64,000 nt of DNA from Sinotaia quadrata (GCA_028829895.1 CM054181.1:32814259-32878258); one strand, 5' to 3'. Numbered from the stretch's first letter, positions 1-12,130 are shown. The notes: generated by a model not told the origin, from the letters alone. Program-made: numbers and translations.

Positions 1-32
1 TTTCCAAATACTTACATTAGGCCGGAAATAAG

Positions 33-72
<40 letters not shown>

Positions 73-483
73 TGCTGTTTTTGTTATATTTATTGTTATT
101 ATTATTGTTGTTGGTGTTGTTGTTGTTATATGATTGGCGCAGATAAAGTAAATATGGTTAAACAAAAGTTGTGTTGTAAAGTGATTTTTTTTTAATATTA
201 AATGATTATAATTCTTCTTATCGTGGTTGGGGTAATAAATATACAAAGATTAAGTAATCAAATTTAACAAATCATGTTGAATTGATCATGGTCATCTTAG
301 AGAATGCAAAAGCATTGTTGATATATATACAATGAAATGTAATTAGGAAAAATCTATGTACTTATGTTAATTATTACATCAAGAACACAAGAAAGTTGAG
401 AATTCTATACATAACTTTGGATGCGTGGAAAGAAAGAAGAAAGCAGTTATTATTGCTAGTTTAAAAAAAAAAAAGATTTATTA

Positions 484-693
484 GAAAAGTTTACTTTTTA
501 AAATTACAGATAGTATTTCTTGAGCAAGTTAGACCTGGATTCTTCGTTTTTCCTATCTTACCAGCGTGTGTGACTTTACAGTAGAAAATTTTACTTGTTG
601 AACTTGCAGATAATATTTCTTGAGTAAATTAGACCTGGATTGTTCGTTTTTCCTATCTTACCAGTGTGTGTGACTTGACAGTAGAAAATTTTA
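484..693. repeat. 100-bp direct repeat, 2 units
   Basis: ttcttgag-aa-ttagacctgg occurs at 517 and 617 with flanking bases conserved. Confidence 0.85.
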
Positions 694-1194
694 AATAATA
701 ACACTAGGACACAATTACAAAGTACGTATTCTAGTATTTTTTAAAGTGCAAAGCAGGCAATTCACTATTGGTTTAATTATCCTTTGTGTGTTTTAGATTA
801 AAGGGTGAAATAGAAAGATGTTTAAGAAAATGATCTTTTGGTGATTATGGATATCAGACAGACTGAATCACTGATTTATTCATAACTGATGATAACACTG
901 AAATCGTTGAACAAACAATTTTATACAAACTGGTTACTTTTATCTGCAGATTTTGCATCTTCAGATTTTAGTTGATAATTATTAGTAAACCTTTCCTCGG
1001 ATATTAAGAGAAAAATAAATCGAGCGTTAAAGTTTCATAAATTCAATCAAAGCTGTCAGTGAATTTAATTTGCAAGTTTGTATTCAATAAAGTGGCATTT
1101 ATATTGCCGTGGAGAAAGATTCTGAAAACATTTCCCTTTCCTAGAGTGAACGTGTCGATTTAAATGTATTCCTTCTATCATCCATCACTTTTAG

Positions 1195-1600
1195 TACTAA
1201 TTAAAACATTCAAAATACACCACATTGACATTAACATTAGTATTAATGTCCCTTTTCATTATTAAGTTTATCATTCTAATGAGAGATCACATTGGCACTA
1301 AATTTGATGTCACTTTTAGTGTTAATTATATCATGTAATGGGAGATCACATTGGCATTAACATTAATGTCTATTTTAGTATTATGTTTATCATTCTGAGA
1401 GATCACATTGGCATTAGCATTGATGTCACTTTTAGTGTTAATTATATCATGCAATGAGAGATCACATTGGCATTAGCATTGATGTCACTTTTAGTGTTAA
1501 TTATATCATGCAATGAGAGATCACATTGGCATTAACATTAATGTCACTTTTAGTGCTAAGCACAACATTCCAATGAGAGACTACATTGAAATTAATACTG
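1195..1600. repeat. ~60-bp minisatellite, about 6 units
   Basis: Units contain gagatcacattggcatta and cttttagtgttaatta; moderately diverged. Confidence 0.85.
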
Positions 1601-2330
1601 ATGCACTGCTCTTAAGTTTCGTACGAGTCACTATTGGTTCTTTTGTTTCATATCTATACCATTAATATTCATTACCAATAGAATAATTAATGAAGAGTTA
1701 CTATAAAGCAAGCCATTTTTGAAATACATTGTGTTGTGAGAGATCCATATTTTTTCATATGTTTTACTATTAGTTTCATTAATAACTATTTATTCTCTAC
1801 AAACCATATTTTGAAATAGTTAGTTTGGTTATATGTGCATACCTTTAATATTTGTAATATTAACACTGACAATCAAACTTATAAAACTTACGGAATGAAC
1901 AGTCAAGATATTTAGTCAAAACTTGCTTACAAAAAACCCGCATATTAAAGTAATAAAGCAACTTGAATGAAATTAAAATGGAAGTTAAAAAATTACAGTT
2001 TTCAGTTTATCTCTTGTTCTTGTCCACCAGCTCGCGTACGCAAGAGGTTCGAAAACTGACGACAGGATTACAACAGAAAGCAGTACGGTCACTGATATCT
2101 GAAATACAGTACCAAACAATTCATTATAGTAAAGGAATTCAACAAGAAAGCAAGTGTGAACTTCTATCTTTATCAGTTAATAAATCAAAATCATGTAATA
2201 TATGCAATAAACACTCTTCTATTGGTTTCATGGTTCGGAGTGTACAATGGCAAACAAAATAGCGTTCATATGTGCGACGAAATTGCAAAGGATGACAGCG
2301 ATCACAACCCATCTAAGAGTGAAATGACAA

Positions 2331-2414
2331 GGAAAGTCAGTAGTGACTAAAATTCACTGGAAAGTCAGTAGTGACTAAAATTCACTGGAAAGTCAGTAGT
2401 GACTAAAATTCACT
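2331..2414. repeat. 28-bp tandem repeat, 3 identical units
   Basis: ggaaagtcagtagtgactaa... at 2331, 2359 and 2387; single in copy B. Confidence 0.95.
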
Positions 2415-2477
2415 GCGTGTAAATCAGCATTGAATAGAATTCAAAGTGTGAAAGACAGCAATGGTAAGAATTGAGTG

Positions 2478-2680
2478 AGTAAAAGTCAACATCGACTAGA
2501 ATGCAATGAGTGAAAGTCAACATCGACTAGAATGCAATGAGTGAAAGTCAACATCGACTAGAATGCAATGAGTGAAAGTCAACATCGACTAGAATGCAAT
2601 GAGTGAAAGTCAACATCGACTAGAATGCAATGAGTGAAAGTCAACATCGACTAGAATGCAATGAGTGAAAGACAACATTG
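2478..2680. repeat. 31-bp tandem repeat, 6 units
   Basis: gtcaacatcgactagaatgc at 2485, 2516, 2547, 2578, 2609 and 2640. Copy B has a single unit near 21865. Confidence 0.95.
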
Positions 2681-3736
2681 ACCTTCATGAAAAATGACGT
2701 AGGTTTATTTCATCAAGTTAATTATGAGTAATCTACACTTAACTAATGCTTCCTCAGTGAATACAAATAATGATCATAACGTTAAAAATTAAAGCGCATT
2801 TAGAATAAAGATAAGAACATAACGTCATTGCCAGCAGCAAGTTAAATCGAAAAATGCATACAATTCTTAAGTATGTAAAGAGTAAGCTTTCCTTAATTAT
2901 GGAATAGTTTTCTCTAAGAAATCGGTTAGACTTGTACCTTCATTCTGATGACACTACGTGTTGAAATTGAACGAAATGATGATCTGGCAGACTGGAGACC
3001 ATCAGCAACTGATTTTATAACCCTGTGACTCTTTGTTCACCTTTAGAAAGACCGTTTGACAGCTGATCAAAGATTATATTCTCTTTATTTAGGGTTTTAA
3101 CTCTGTCCATGTTTTCGTAATGAAATGTTATTGTAATCTCGCTTGCTCCCATTGCCAAACAATCATACAAAGACATCCTTTTTCACACACCTTTAAATAA
3201 TTATATAGAAAGAGCGAAAACGAAAAAAGGATTTTATTGCGTAATAAAGTTATATGAGCGCAAAGCTATATCTCCGCTAGTGATATTAATCGAGAAATAT
3301 TTCACTTCGATATACAGTGTTAACTTAATGAAAATATGTACATTGTAATGTTTATATCAAAGAATAATAGGTACATATTCAAAACGAATTCATAGAAGAA
3401 ATTTCTGATTGATCTCACGCAATCTCAAACGATATCACTCATTTGTCTGTTTTAGAAAATAAAAGCAAGCTATTGGTCGTACTGACCATATTTCTACGAA
3501 TGAAATAAACAGTCGCATTATTGTCAGACAACAGATATAAATGATACTATGCACGAGCTTCCTCTTTGCAAACTAAAAATTTATTGTGAAAATTAGAAAT
3601 GGACTTTTCAAGCTTCAGTATGTAGATAAGTCCCTATGAAATAATTGTAAATATGCTTTGTTTATATCATATATCAAAAGACATGAAAGCTGTAAATTCG
3701 GACACGTGTTTTTTGAATATTTTAAAATCAAACAAT

Positions 3737-4052
3737 GTGAGATGTCCTGTTCAACACAATAACTATCGGACAGATGTGAGATGTCCTGTTCAACACAATA
3801 ACTATCGGACAGATGTGATATGTCCTTTTCAACACAATAACTATCGGACAGATGTGAGATGTCCTTTTCAACACAAATTCTATCGGACAGATGTGAGATG
3901 CACTGTTTAGCACAATAACTATCGGACAGATGTGATATGTCCTTTTCAACACAAATACTATCGGACAGATGTGAGATGTCCTTTTCAACACAAATACTAT
4001 CGGACAGATGTGAGATGTCCTTTTCAACACAATAACTATCGGACATATGTGA
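3737..4052. repeat. 39-bp minisatellite, 8 units (copy A)
   Basis: Unit gatgtccttttcaacacaat + aactatcggacagatgtga. Units differ from each other. Because 39 is a multiple of three, several frames on both strands stay open by periodicity alone. Confidence 0.95.
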
Positions 4053-4250
4053 TGCTTATGAATGAACGAGACGACGTTCGATGGAAACAATAATTATAAT
4101 AAATGATGATGTAAATAATGATGGATATTTATTTATGCTAATTCTTGAATAAGCGTTTAATGATTAATGCTTAAGTATGGTCATTATACTCAGCATTCAT
4201 AATCTTTGTATAGTTAGTGTTGACCTATGAAACTGATAAAATTCCACAAT

Positions 4251-4325
4251 GGCCAGTGGACTCGAACCCCAAAGCCTTTTCAATGCTTAGCTGACGCTTT
4301 AACCTCAAAACCACAGCGATCCCCA
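4251..4325 (-). mobile_element. tRNA-derived SINE head (copy A)
   Basis: The minus strand carries a pol III B box GGGGTTCGAGTCC (4257-4269) and upstream GAGGTTAAAGCGTCAGCTAA, in tRNA-like spacing. No CCA-ready cloverleaf; a SINE head rather than a tRNA gene. Confidence 0.6.
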
Positions 4326-4613
4326 GAAAATATTAATATTAAAAAGGCGTGGAATAGCGAAATTTTAGCTCGCTTTCAGTGCAGCTCCACGTGTCTCTAC
4401 AACTGTAAAAGTCTGTTTCCTACGTTATAAACAGAATAGAGAGCAGAGTTAGGAAAACAACAGTAAAATGAAAAATGAATTTGTGAAATGCGATAATAAT
4501 GTTGACTTATAAGAACGCATTATCGAGATATAGGTACATACAATGTGCTAATGGTACATACTATAGGGACACAAGACATGTTATAGGTACCAAGACGTAC
4601 TATTGGTACACAG

Positions 4614-5819
4614 TGTTGTATGATGGGGGAAATGTTCCCACATATATATTTTATAATATAAATTTTCATTTTGTGGAATGAGTGCGTATTGCGTCCTGTT
4701 TACCGAGAAGGGAGGCCCTGAAACGAATGAGAGACGTGGGGAAGATTTAGGGACTGGCGTTTGATGTCTGCGGTGTTTGAAGTCCGCGAGCGACGCGGTC
4801 AGCGTGTGGTCAGTGTGTACGCTTAGCGGGTGGTTAGAGTTGTTAGAGGGACATAAATCATCTTAGAGCTAATGAATTGAACAGGTCTGAAGCTGGTCTA
4901 AGCAGGGTAATAAAAACCACAGTGAAAATGTTATCTTCACTACTTCCTGAAAATCGTCTGAGGGTGACGACTGGAAAAGGGTAGTCCGCCCCAAAACAAC
5001 ACTGGGTCGTATATGAGAGAAGAAAACCCTGACTATATAGTTAAAAACGTCTTTGTATTTGTGTGAATGGTTAAGTTTTATTAGGATGTTATATACTATG
5101 TTTATTTTGAAAATGTTAATATTCTTCCTTTCAGAGGCCTATGCCAAACTTAGTAATTATTAATCGAGCACTGGACTGGACACTTAGGCTTTGCAATTGT
5201 TTGTGTTGCAGGGTTTTTTCTTTTATTGTGTATTCTCGGCTGCTCGTTTATAGCCGCCTGTTGTTTGCCTGTGTGGCTGTGCCTGTGTGGCCGTTCTACT
5301 TGTCCCGGCTGAATTGGGACGTGCCGATCTATTGGCTGGAAAATTCATTTCTGTGCTTAAGCTAAGTGCCTATCCGGAAAGTGACTCCAGTACAATGAAC
5401 TGGCTTAGGATGAACTGAATTTTCTAAATCTTGTTAACTTTCTTTTTATTAAATTTCTTGTTATTATTTTAAAAGCGTGTTTGTTAGTCATATCGTTATT
5501 TTCGTAGTTCAAAGTGATAATGTAATGAGTACGTCTTGTCCTCTGTTCGTTAACTATAATCATTATATATATATTATTCATAAACATTAAATCATTATAT
5601 ATATATTATTCATAAACATTAAATCTCAGCTGAATCTGAGCTGGGGGCGGAGCCAAATTGGCGACGTACCAGTATATCAGCGTAACAGTTGCAGATATAC
5701 ATATCTAACCAGTGACCCATATTCTGCACCGGCACTTGTAGATGTCTTGTATCATAGCTAATTATACATACTTGGTATAAGTCATTATTACAAAGTCACC
5801 CCAAAGTATAGCCGCGACA
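4614..5819. mobile_element. LTR-like insertion, probably a solo LTR (1206 bp)
   Basis: Begins TGTTGTATGATGG and ends GCCGCGACA (TG...CA). It is flanked by the 5-bp duplication CACAG (4609-4613 and 5820-5824) and is missing from the same place in copy B. It contains two tandem copies of a 35-bp AT-rich unit (about 5545-5625) and no coding motif. The TG...CA ends with a 5-bp duplication are the hallmark of LTR retrotransposon integration; family not identified. Confidence 0.72.
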
Positions 5820-5824
5820 CACAG

Positions 5825-6075
5825 GAAGTACACAAAGTGTTTATTTGTACCCAGGACGTGCTATTGGTACACAAGATGTGTTATACACTAATTGTGCTAT
5901 ATGTATACAAGATATGCCATAGGTAAACAAGTTGGGCTATAGGGACACCTGATGTGCTATTGGTACACAAAATATGCTATAGGTACACAAGATGTGCTAT
6001 AGGGACACAGGAAGTGCTATAGGGACACAGGAAGTGCTATATAGACATACGACGTGCTATAGGGACCAAGATGTG
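5825..6075. repeat. degenerate ~18-20-bp tandem repeat (copy A)
   Basis: Units of the type gtgctatagggacacagga / ggtacacaagatgtgctat. Equivalent array at about 23765-24080. Confidence 0.8.
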
Positions 6076-6479
6076 TTTTAAGAGATTTTCGTTTAAAATA
6101 TTTAATAGTGAAATTATGTCGGAATCTGGTGGTAATTCGCGTCCAGTGTCAAAACCCTGTACAGAGAAAGAAGTTGACCATACTGTTTTTGGTATCATTG
6201 AAAATATATATACACAGGAAGAGAGTGTCAAGAAATGAGCGAAAATATGCATGGATGCGGTAGGGCAGGTGATTGTGGCTGGCGTTCGTGTGTATATAAT
6301 GGTGAGAGAGAAATGGTACTTTGGGCTGGAGTCCATGTATATATTTACGGGTGAGGAAGAAAGGTTCGAATCCATAAATTCATCATTGCAGATAGAGAAA
6401 TCTTGCACTAAACGGTCCGCCAGTGAAGGGAGTAGAAAATAAAACAGAGTATCAGGGATCCGAGTGTTTGTATTTGATC

Positions 6480-6690
6480 AGTTCTTAGTGGGTGGATGGG
6501 GGTTCGTTACTCAATTGTTTGGATGAAAGTTAGTTAATATTGTGAAATTACATTACTCATTATATAGGAAGTTCCAGTAGTGCGCAACTTGTGAGTGGGG
6601 AATTCATATTAGGAACGAATCCTATATTTAACCGCTGATAAGTGATTATATTTATTAATGATAAAAGAATTCATAGATAATAATCGTAAT
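6480..6690 (+). repeat. dispersed repeat with AGTGGGTGGATGGGGGTTCG (copy A)
   Basis: Shares the guide motif and a downstream block (gtgagtgggnaattcatattagg ... ttattaatgataaa) with a minus-strand copy at 38198-38430 and with the paralogous site in copy B. Element type unknown. Confidence 0.7.
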
Positions 6691-7800
6691 AGAGGTCAAA
6701 CGCACTAACGCGGCCACACCCACCTTTCTCACTGATTTGCAGATTGGATGAGAATGACATTGGCGAACATTGACGATATTACAACACATCAAATCTGTCA
6801 CACAGATGTTGAATACTGGCATTATATAACTCCTATCGACTCCATTTTTACTCAGGAACTTGATAAACACTTCACACTATCTGCTATGATCCATTCATTT
6901 GACCAATCTGTACTTTCGCCTGGTCTTCATATAACCAGTTCGCGACAGCTGCGGGTTGTTGATCTTGATGTTTTGTACATATAATCATTTGTTCATCTCT
7001 GTTCGTTATCTCGTTTTCACTGTGAAATCTTCACTATTGTCCTGTCAGAGTGGATATTTTATTGCCTTATTTGTTTTTCATAGACTTTAAAATTGTTTTT
7101 AATTTACTTCTAGCTCTTTCGCCCTTTATTTACGACTGTCGTGTTCAGTTTCAAATCTTAATGCCGTCTGTCCGAACTTACCAGAAGGATGTACGTTGTA
7201 CCCCTCTCATTAGAGAGATAAAGAGAAACAAACAGTATGCACTCATTTGATCGATTCTGTGATGTGGGTGGATTTAAGCGATTATTTTCCAAACCTTTAA
7301 TCCTTCTAATCCCACCCATGACGGGTCTTTGTCGATTGCAGTAGGAGAAACTGGGTCAAACCTCAGGAACAATACTCATTAAATATTCTATTCTTCCGTC
7401 ATCAAGTACCCGTTCAGAAATTCCTACACCCCTTGCAAGCACAAACGCTTCTAAGAGTTATACGCTTCCTGACCCCCACACATCTCCTTTAACTCAGGAT
7501 GGGTATACACTTCACAAAATATGTAATGACTGACTTAATATAATCAATTTATTTAGCCCCCACCCTTTAACTACATATCTCCTTCCAAATAAAAGCACGG
7601 AAGTGGAAGTGTTATCAAATAACAACAAATGTATTCGATGCAACGAATAAGATTAATAAGTGCAAACAACAAAAAGTAGTCATAAGGCAATAATAAAAGA
7701 AAGAAAATAAAATGGTTTATCAAAGCCGGATTTAAGTTCCTAATAAGCAATTAACAGAACTCTCACAAGAGTACTAAATTGTTCGTGAGATCTCATACAT

Positions 7801-8568
7801 CAGGGGTCTCAAACTCATTTTGCCTGGGGGCCACTGGAAGTAGAATCTGGGTGAAGCTGGGCCGCATCATTATTCCCTGCTGCCAGAGACCTGGCAACAC
7901 TTCCTCTTACACAGCTCAGACACATTTGGCTTCAAGGAGGAAGCCACTGTGACCCTCAGTATGGCTTGAAGATGCTCATCAGTAAGTTTGTCCTTGAATT
8001 TTGACTTATTCAAGTTCATGGTGGAGAAGAGCTATTCACACAGATAGGTCCTCCCCAAAAGGCACTTGGTCCGCTTGAACATCCTGGAAAGCTCAGGGAA
8101 GGTAAGGGGCCAATTCTCTCAAAAACTGTCCAAGCTTGTTTGCTTTTTCACTCACCTCCCTGAACTTGGCTTTGAGTTCAGAATTACACTTATGTCAATT
8201 AGATCCATTAGAAGCACAGGAGGAACATCTTCCACATTGAAGAAAGGGTCAGCAAATATTTGAAAGGTGGTTCTGTGTTTCTTGAAATCTGCAAACCTGT
8301 GATCAAATTCTTCCTGCAGCTTTACAATGGCATCAACATACTTCTCACCATTGAATGGTGTGCCAGAATCCATGAGTGCCTTACATGCTGGGAAATGGCA
8401 GATCCTGAGGTATGGTAGCCCACAGGTGACAAAAACTATTAAACTCCCAGGATGCATGAGAAAAAAGTGTGGGCCGCACTATCACTTAACTTTAATATCA
8501 AGTGGGGGCCACAAAATATCGTCTGGCGGGCCGCAATTGGCCCGTGGGCCGCGAGTTTGAGACCCCTG
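7801..8568 (-). mobile_element. hAT-family DNA transposon, 768 bp, truncated
   Basis: Terminal inverted repeats CAGGGGTCTCAAACTC / GAGTTTGAGACCCCTG and an 8-bp target duplication TCATACAT (7793-7800 and 8569-8576). Copy B holds the empty site (one TCATACAT near 28243). Both the CAGGGG ends and the 8-bp duplication are typical of hAT elements. Confidence 0.92.
7880..8457 (-). pseudogene. hAT transposase C-terminal remnant
   Basis: On the minus strand, the open part (8457-8152) contains LQEEFDHRFADFKKH and FADPFFNVEDVPP. Further on the strand reads LFSTMNLNKSKFKDKLTDEHL, the hAT dimerisation region, interrupted by a stop (YLCE then stop) and frame changes. It resembles the transposase-derived part of GTF2IRD2-type proteins. 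Only the C-terminal part is present, so it is not a working transposase. Confidence 0.82.
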
Positions 8569-8865
8569 TCATACATTGACATTGATATAAAGTCTTTTAG
8601 AGTCTCTTGCTTTTCAATGATTCATCAGGTCACATGAAGTATTACATAAATAATATAGTTTATGGTTGTGGAATTAGAAAATAAGAAATCATAGAGGAAA
8701 TATAACAAGGGTGACAGAGATGCTCAGATGGAGTTATCTTCCTTGTCACGGTGTGACGTGTGACGTGATAGCCGCAGTAGATTTCTACTGCATTGGCATA
8801 GATGAATTCTCACACTGCCGCAAATGGTTATGCACAGCATATGAGTTAAGTTGCTGACAAATGCA

Positions 8866-8950
8866 AGGTCTACCGCTGTGGACAGTTTAGGTAGATGAAA
8901 CGATGACAATTGCAAAGTCTACCACTGTGGACAGTTTAGGTAGATGAAAC
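8866..8950. repeat. ~49-bp tandem repeat, 2 units (copy A)
   Basis: Units with gtctaccnctgtggacagtt; copy B has three units at about 28525-28670. Confidence 0.85.
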
Positions 8951-9971
8951 GACGACGAAAGAAGCAGTTGGTATAAACTACCAGACGAACTTGGCTGGTC
9001 AAGCTTGAACCTTTTTATTTTTTGCTTTGTAGGTTTGTGCCTTGAGCACTGTTAGAACATAATTAATTTCAGGGTATCAGTTCGTGTAAAGGAAATCATT
9101 TTGATTTCACAACCTTTTCTTAGCTCTCTCATATTCATCCACACACATAGTAATTTTATAAACCATCATAAATTCTGGTCACAACAAGTAGACCAAAGAT
9201 ACAATCAGGCATCAATATACACAATTACTACATTGGAAATGACAGAAATAATAAAATTCGCAGGCTAATGTATTTCTCAACCCACTATGGCATTACTAAA
9301 AAATACAGAAAACATAGTATTCACAACCAATGTATTCTTCAGCCACAGCAACAGGCAGACATATACAATTTCTACATTAGTCAAAATGCAAGAAAATGCA
9401 ATTAAAATGAATATATAAACTAGATACACAATTTGGTCAGGGAAAGATTTCTTGAAATGAAATTACAATTATTTGGCTTACAATATTGCAATAATATTTG
9501 TACAGCATTTTAATTTCACAGTTTCTAAGTAACTTTTCCAAACATACCTCAACCTGTTGCTGACCGAATCAAGCCAGAAATTTGGTATAAGCATTCAAGA
9601 CAAGTGATTTGTTCACATGAACGTATATACAGGAGTGAAAAAAGTGTAATCAGCTTAACTAGTAACCATAAAATCTCGATGTATGTTCTAGTCTTGGACA
9701 CAAAAGTCGGGAGATCTCTTGTTCACCTAAATAGAGAAATCTTTCATGTTTGCCGTTTTAGACATCACGACCCAAGTTACAGTCGGCAAAATCCTGTGAT
9801 CTGAATGTAGGTTAGCTTTGCCAATTTTAATTCATATTTATGAAACTGCGCGATATGACGCCTGGCGATTTTCTCTACTGATGCAGGACTAAGACGCAAG
9901 CACTCGGCCTTTTAACCAGCGCGATTATGCAATTTTTTAGTTGCTAACAGACTGGATGTCTATCGACTGAT

Positions 9972-10488
9972 AGATGTTCTAAAAAAACAAAAAGAGATGG
10001 GACTTTCAAAATGTTGTATTGGGTTTCAGACTCTGAATTTCCTAGATTACACAATCAATCAAGAAATTATTGCACCAGACAATGCAAAAGTTGAACCACT
10101 ACAAAATGCTGCAGTGCAATCATTCTTAGGTCTATGCAACTGCTATCGAATATTTGTACCTGAGTTTTGCATCATCGCAAAAACTTTGCATGATTTGATT
10201 AAGAAAAATGCACCAAACGTTTAGTGTGGACAGAACATTGTGAGCAAGCATTTAAAATGTTAAAAGCATGTTTGACTTCTGATGCAGTTGTGCAAATGCT
10301 TGATATGACAAAAGAATTTGTTGTGAGGAGTGATGCTAGTAATGACAGAATTGGAGTGTGCTTACTCCAAGAACATAATGGAACTTTGATTCCTGTTACT
10401 TACAGAAGCAGATAACTAAGCAAAGCAGAAAGAAACTACTGTTTCTGAAAAGGAATGTTTGGTGATTGTGCACGCAATTTGTTGATTT
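9972..10488 (+). mobile_element. Ty3/gypsy pol fragment (RT end and RNase H start), broken
   Basis: Reading frames at 9997-10224 and 10224-10415 carry gypsy landmarks: IGFQTLNFLDYTI (end of reverse transcriptase), FLGLCNCYR-FVPEF, then FVVRSDASND-IGVCLLQEH (RNase H). A frame break lies near 10224 and a stop follows TYRSR. No LTRs, protease or integrase accompany it. It abuts the end of duplication copy A on one side and a 55-bp minisatellite on the other. Confidence 0.85.
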
Positions 10489-10490
10489 TA

Positions 10491-10780
10491 CCATACATCA
10501 GTCTTGTGTTAAAAGATAGCGATTTACTGTTACTTTAGCAATAAGTCATACATCAGTCTTGTGTTAAAAGATAGCGATTTACTGTTACTTTAGCAATAAG
10601 TCATACATCAGTCTTGTGTTAAAAGATAGCGATTTACTGTTACTTTAGCAATAAGTCATACATCAGTCTTGTGTTAAAAGATAGCGATTTACTGTTACTT
10701 TAGCAATAAGTCATACATCAGTCTTGTGTTAAAAGATAGCGATTTACTGTTACTTTAGCAATAAGTCAAACATCATTCAG
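10491..10780. repeat. 55-bp minisatellite, 5 units
   Basis: catacatcagtcttgtgtta at 10492, 10547, 10602, 10657 and 10712. It is the same repeat as in intron 2 of the EF-hand gene (34559-34793). Confidence 0.95.
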
Positions 10781-10843
10781 GTATGCATACTTGAGTTGCA
10801 GTATGATTTTAAACACAATTGCTTATGTCTTTTATCTACCCAG

Positions 10844-10917
10844 AGTGCTACTGACATCGTCATAAATTCCTTGATTAACAAGAATAAGCGAGAGGTCAAA
10901 GCAAACCTGTTGACGAC
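10844..10917 (+). pseudogene. truncated copy of EF-hand gene exon 3
   Basis: After an intact acceptor (tttatctacccag), about 73 bases match the start of the exon at 34855 with a few substitutions (SATDIVI-SL-NKNKR-VKANLL). Homology then stops at ctgttgac, well before the EF-hand. Homology extends upstream through the intron and its 55-bp minisatellite, so this is a genomic copy, not a retrocopy. Confidence 0.8.
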
Positions 10918-11130
10918 AAAGACAAACCAGTTCTTGCTATGGACACAATCGACCCACAAAGACTATGTCAATAATGCTGTAGCAAATGATATAGCCTAAT
11001 GAAATTTCACAATTTACGCAAGCACGGATATGTCTACACTCCAAAGATATTACTTTCTATGCATTGTCTCTGCTGGGGAGGATGATTCTAATCCAGTTGT
11101 AGTCTTGCAGAGAACGTCTTCCCAGGCAGG
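10918..11130 (+). pseudogene. degenerate serine-protease-like fragment
   Basis: One frame reads THKDYVNNAVANDIA followed by two stops. The HxxY...NDIA pattern is that around the catalytic Asp of trypsin-like proteases; further on the same frame gives SAGEDD and an isolated GCW. This starts directly where the truncated EF-hand exon ends. The match is short and by eye only; it may be chance. Confidence 0.3.
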
Positions 11131-11534
11131 TTGCTGGTTGAGGATGAGTGACTAAAAGCTTCTTCTAAGACAGGATAAATGGTAGCCAATAATAATAGCA
11201 CAAGTCACGACTAGCATGTCAATGACAAAAACAGAACTAGACCTGATAGGAGTCAAAGTTTTTGTATACACTTTTCATAATAATAATAACTGATAAAGAT
11301 ATAGTTACTGATAGCAAGAAATGAGGAACAAATCGTTCCATGGCATGGATTGACTACCAAAAGACCAATGATTCACTTCCACATTCATGGATACTTCAAA
11401 CAATAAAAATGTGCAAAATAACACCTTCACTACAAAACCTTATACACTGACAAGATGGAAAATTTCCCTAACATGCAACAATACCAGACATACCAATAAA
11501 TTTCAGACATACCAATAAAATGTTGAATTTTTCA

Positions 11535-11738
11535 AGGATATTTGCTATTGCCACTTCTGATCTGCATAGCCCTAAATCCTCTGAGTCACGTCATTCAGAA
11601 AACAGGATTAGGGTACAAAATAAAATCAGAGCATACTATCAATCATTTACTGTATATGGACGATCTAAAGCTTTATGGGAAAAATGAACGTAAGATCAAT
11701 TTGTTGATCAATAATGTCAAGACGTTTAGTGAGGACAT
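11535..11738 (+). mobile_element. LINE reverse-transcriptase fragment
   Basis: Frame reads LPLLICIALNPLS, then HTINHLLYMDDLKLYGKN: the YMDD catalytic box of non-LTR reverse transcriptases. Cut at 11738 by an LTR-like insertion; the upstream part is degenerate. Confidence 0.85.
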
Positions 11739-12130
11739 TGTCACCAACCCCTGCTCCAATGAAAGAGTGGATGGCTAGTCAGTAACATGTAGGATCTGTT
11801 TGGTGTTTGTCACAGGGTCCACAGGCATACACCATGGATGTTTGGCTCTTTTTATTCTGCATGCAAGGCTATGTGTAGTGACGTGTTTGCATGCGAGACT
11901 GCATGTGGAATGGAAAAGTATAGACAATACAGGACAATACAACATAGGCACTGTACTCACGCTTTCAAAACAATAATGGACCAATTGTTGTTTTGATGAA
12001 TATAATTTAACTTTATTATCCTAAAGGTTCTCTCTCATGCAGTGGTTATAATAATTTATTTCATAAGTCATTCACAGACATACTCTCTAGGGTAGGGGTA
12101 TCGATGAATGATTTTAAAAAGTAAACACAA
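11739..12130. mobile_element. second copy of the TGTCACC LTR-like family, fragment
   Basis: Starts TGTCACCAACCCC inside a LINE reverse-transcriptase fragment and aligns with the first ~380 bases of 24222-26659 (CACGTAGG-like block, atgtttggctc block, gacgtgtttgcatg block, ttattgatct block). The right end was not located; bases to about 12800 may belong to it. Confidence 0.6.

Larger units (their letters stand above)
1..1639. other. left flank: simple and tandem repeats, no gene seen
   Basis: (ATT)n at about 34-72; a 100-bp unit twice at 484-693; a ~60-bp unit (gagagatcacattggca) six times at about 1195-1600. No exon was recognised. Confidence 0.7.
1640..9971 (+). repeat. segmental duplication copy A
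   Basis: Aligns in direct orientation with 19215-29812 over nearly its whole length. Left boundary near ccataccattaatattc; right boundary exactly at tctatcgact. It differs from copy B by an LTR-like insertion (4614-5819), a hAT insertion (7801-8568), minisatellite copy number, and a replaced block at about 2113-2235. No functional gene was recognised inside. Confidence 0.88.

Noticed and set aside
2331..2680. Regularly spaced repeats resembling a CRISPR array
   Set aside because: The units are contiguous with no unique spacers, and the DNA is animal.
6364..6374. GGTTCGAATCC, like a tRNA T-loop (also at 26815)
   Set aside because: No acceptor-stem pairing or A box at the proper distance upstream.
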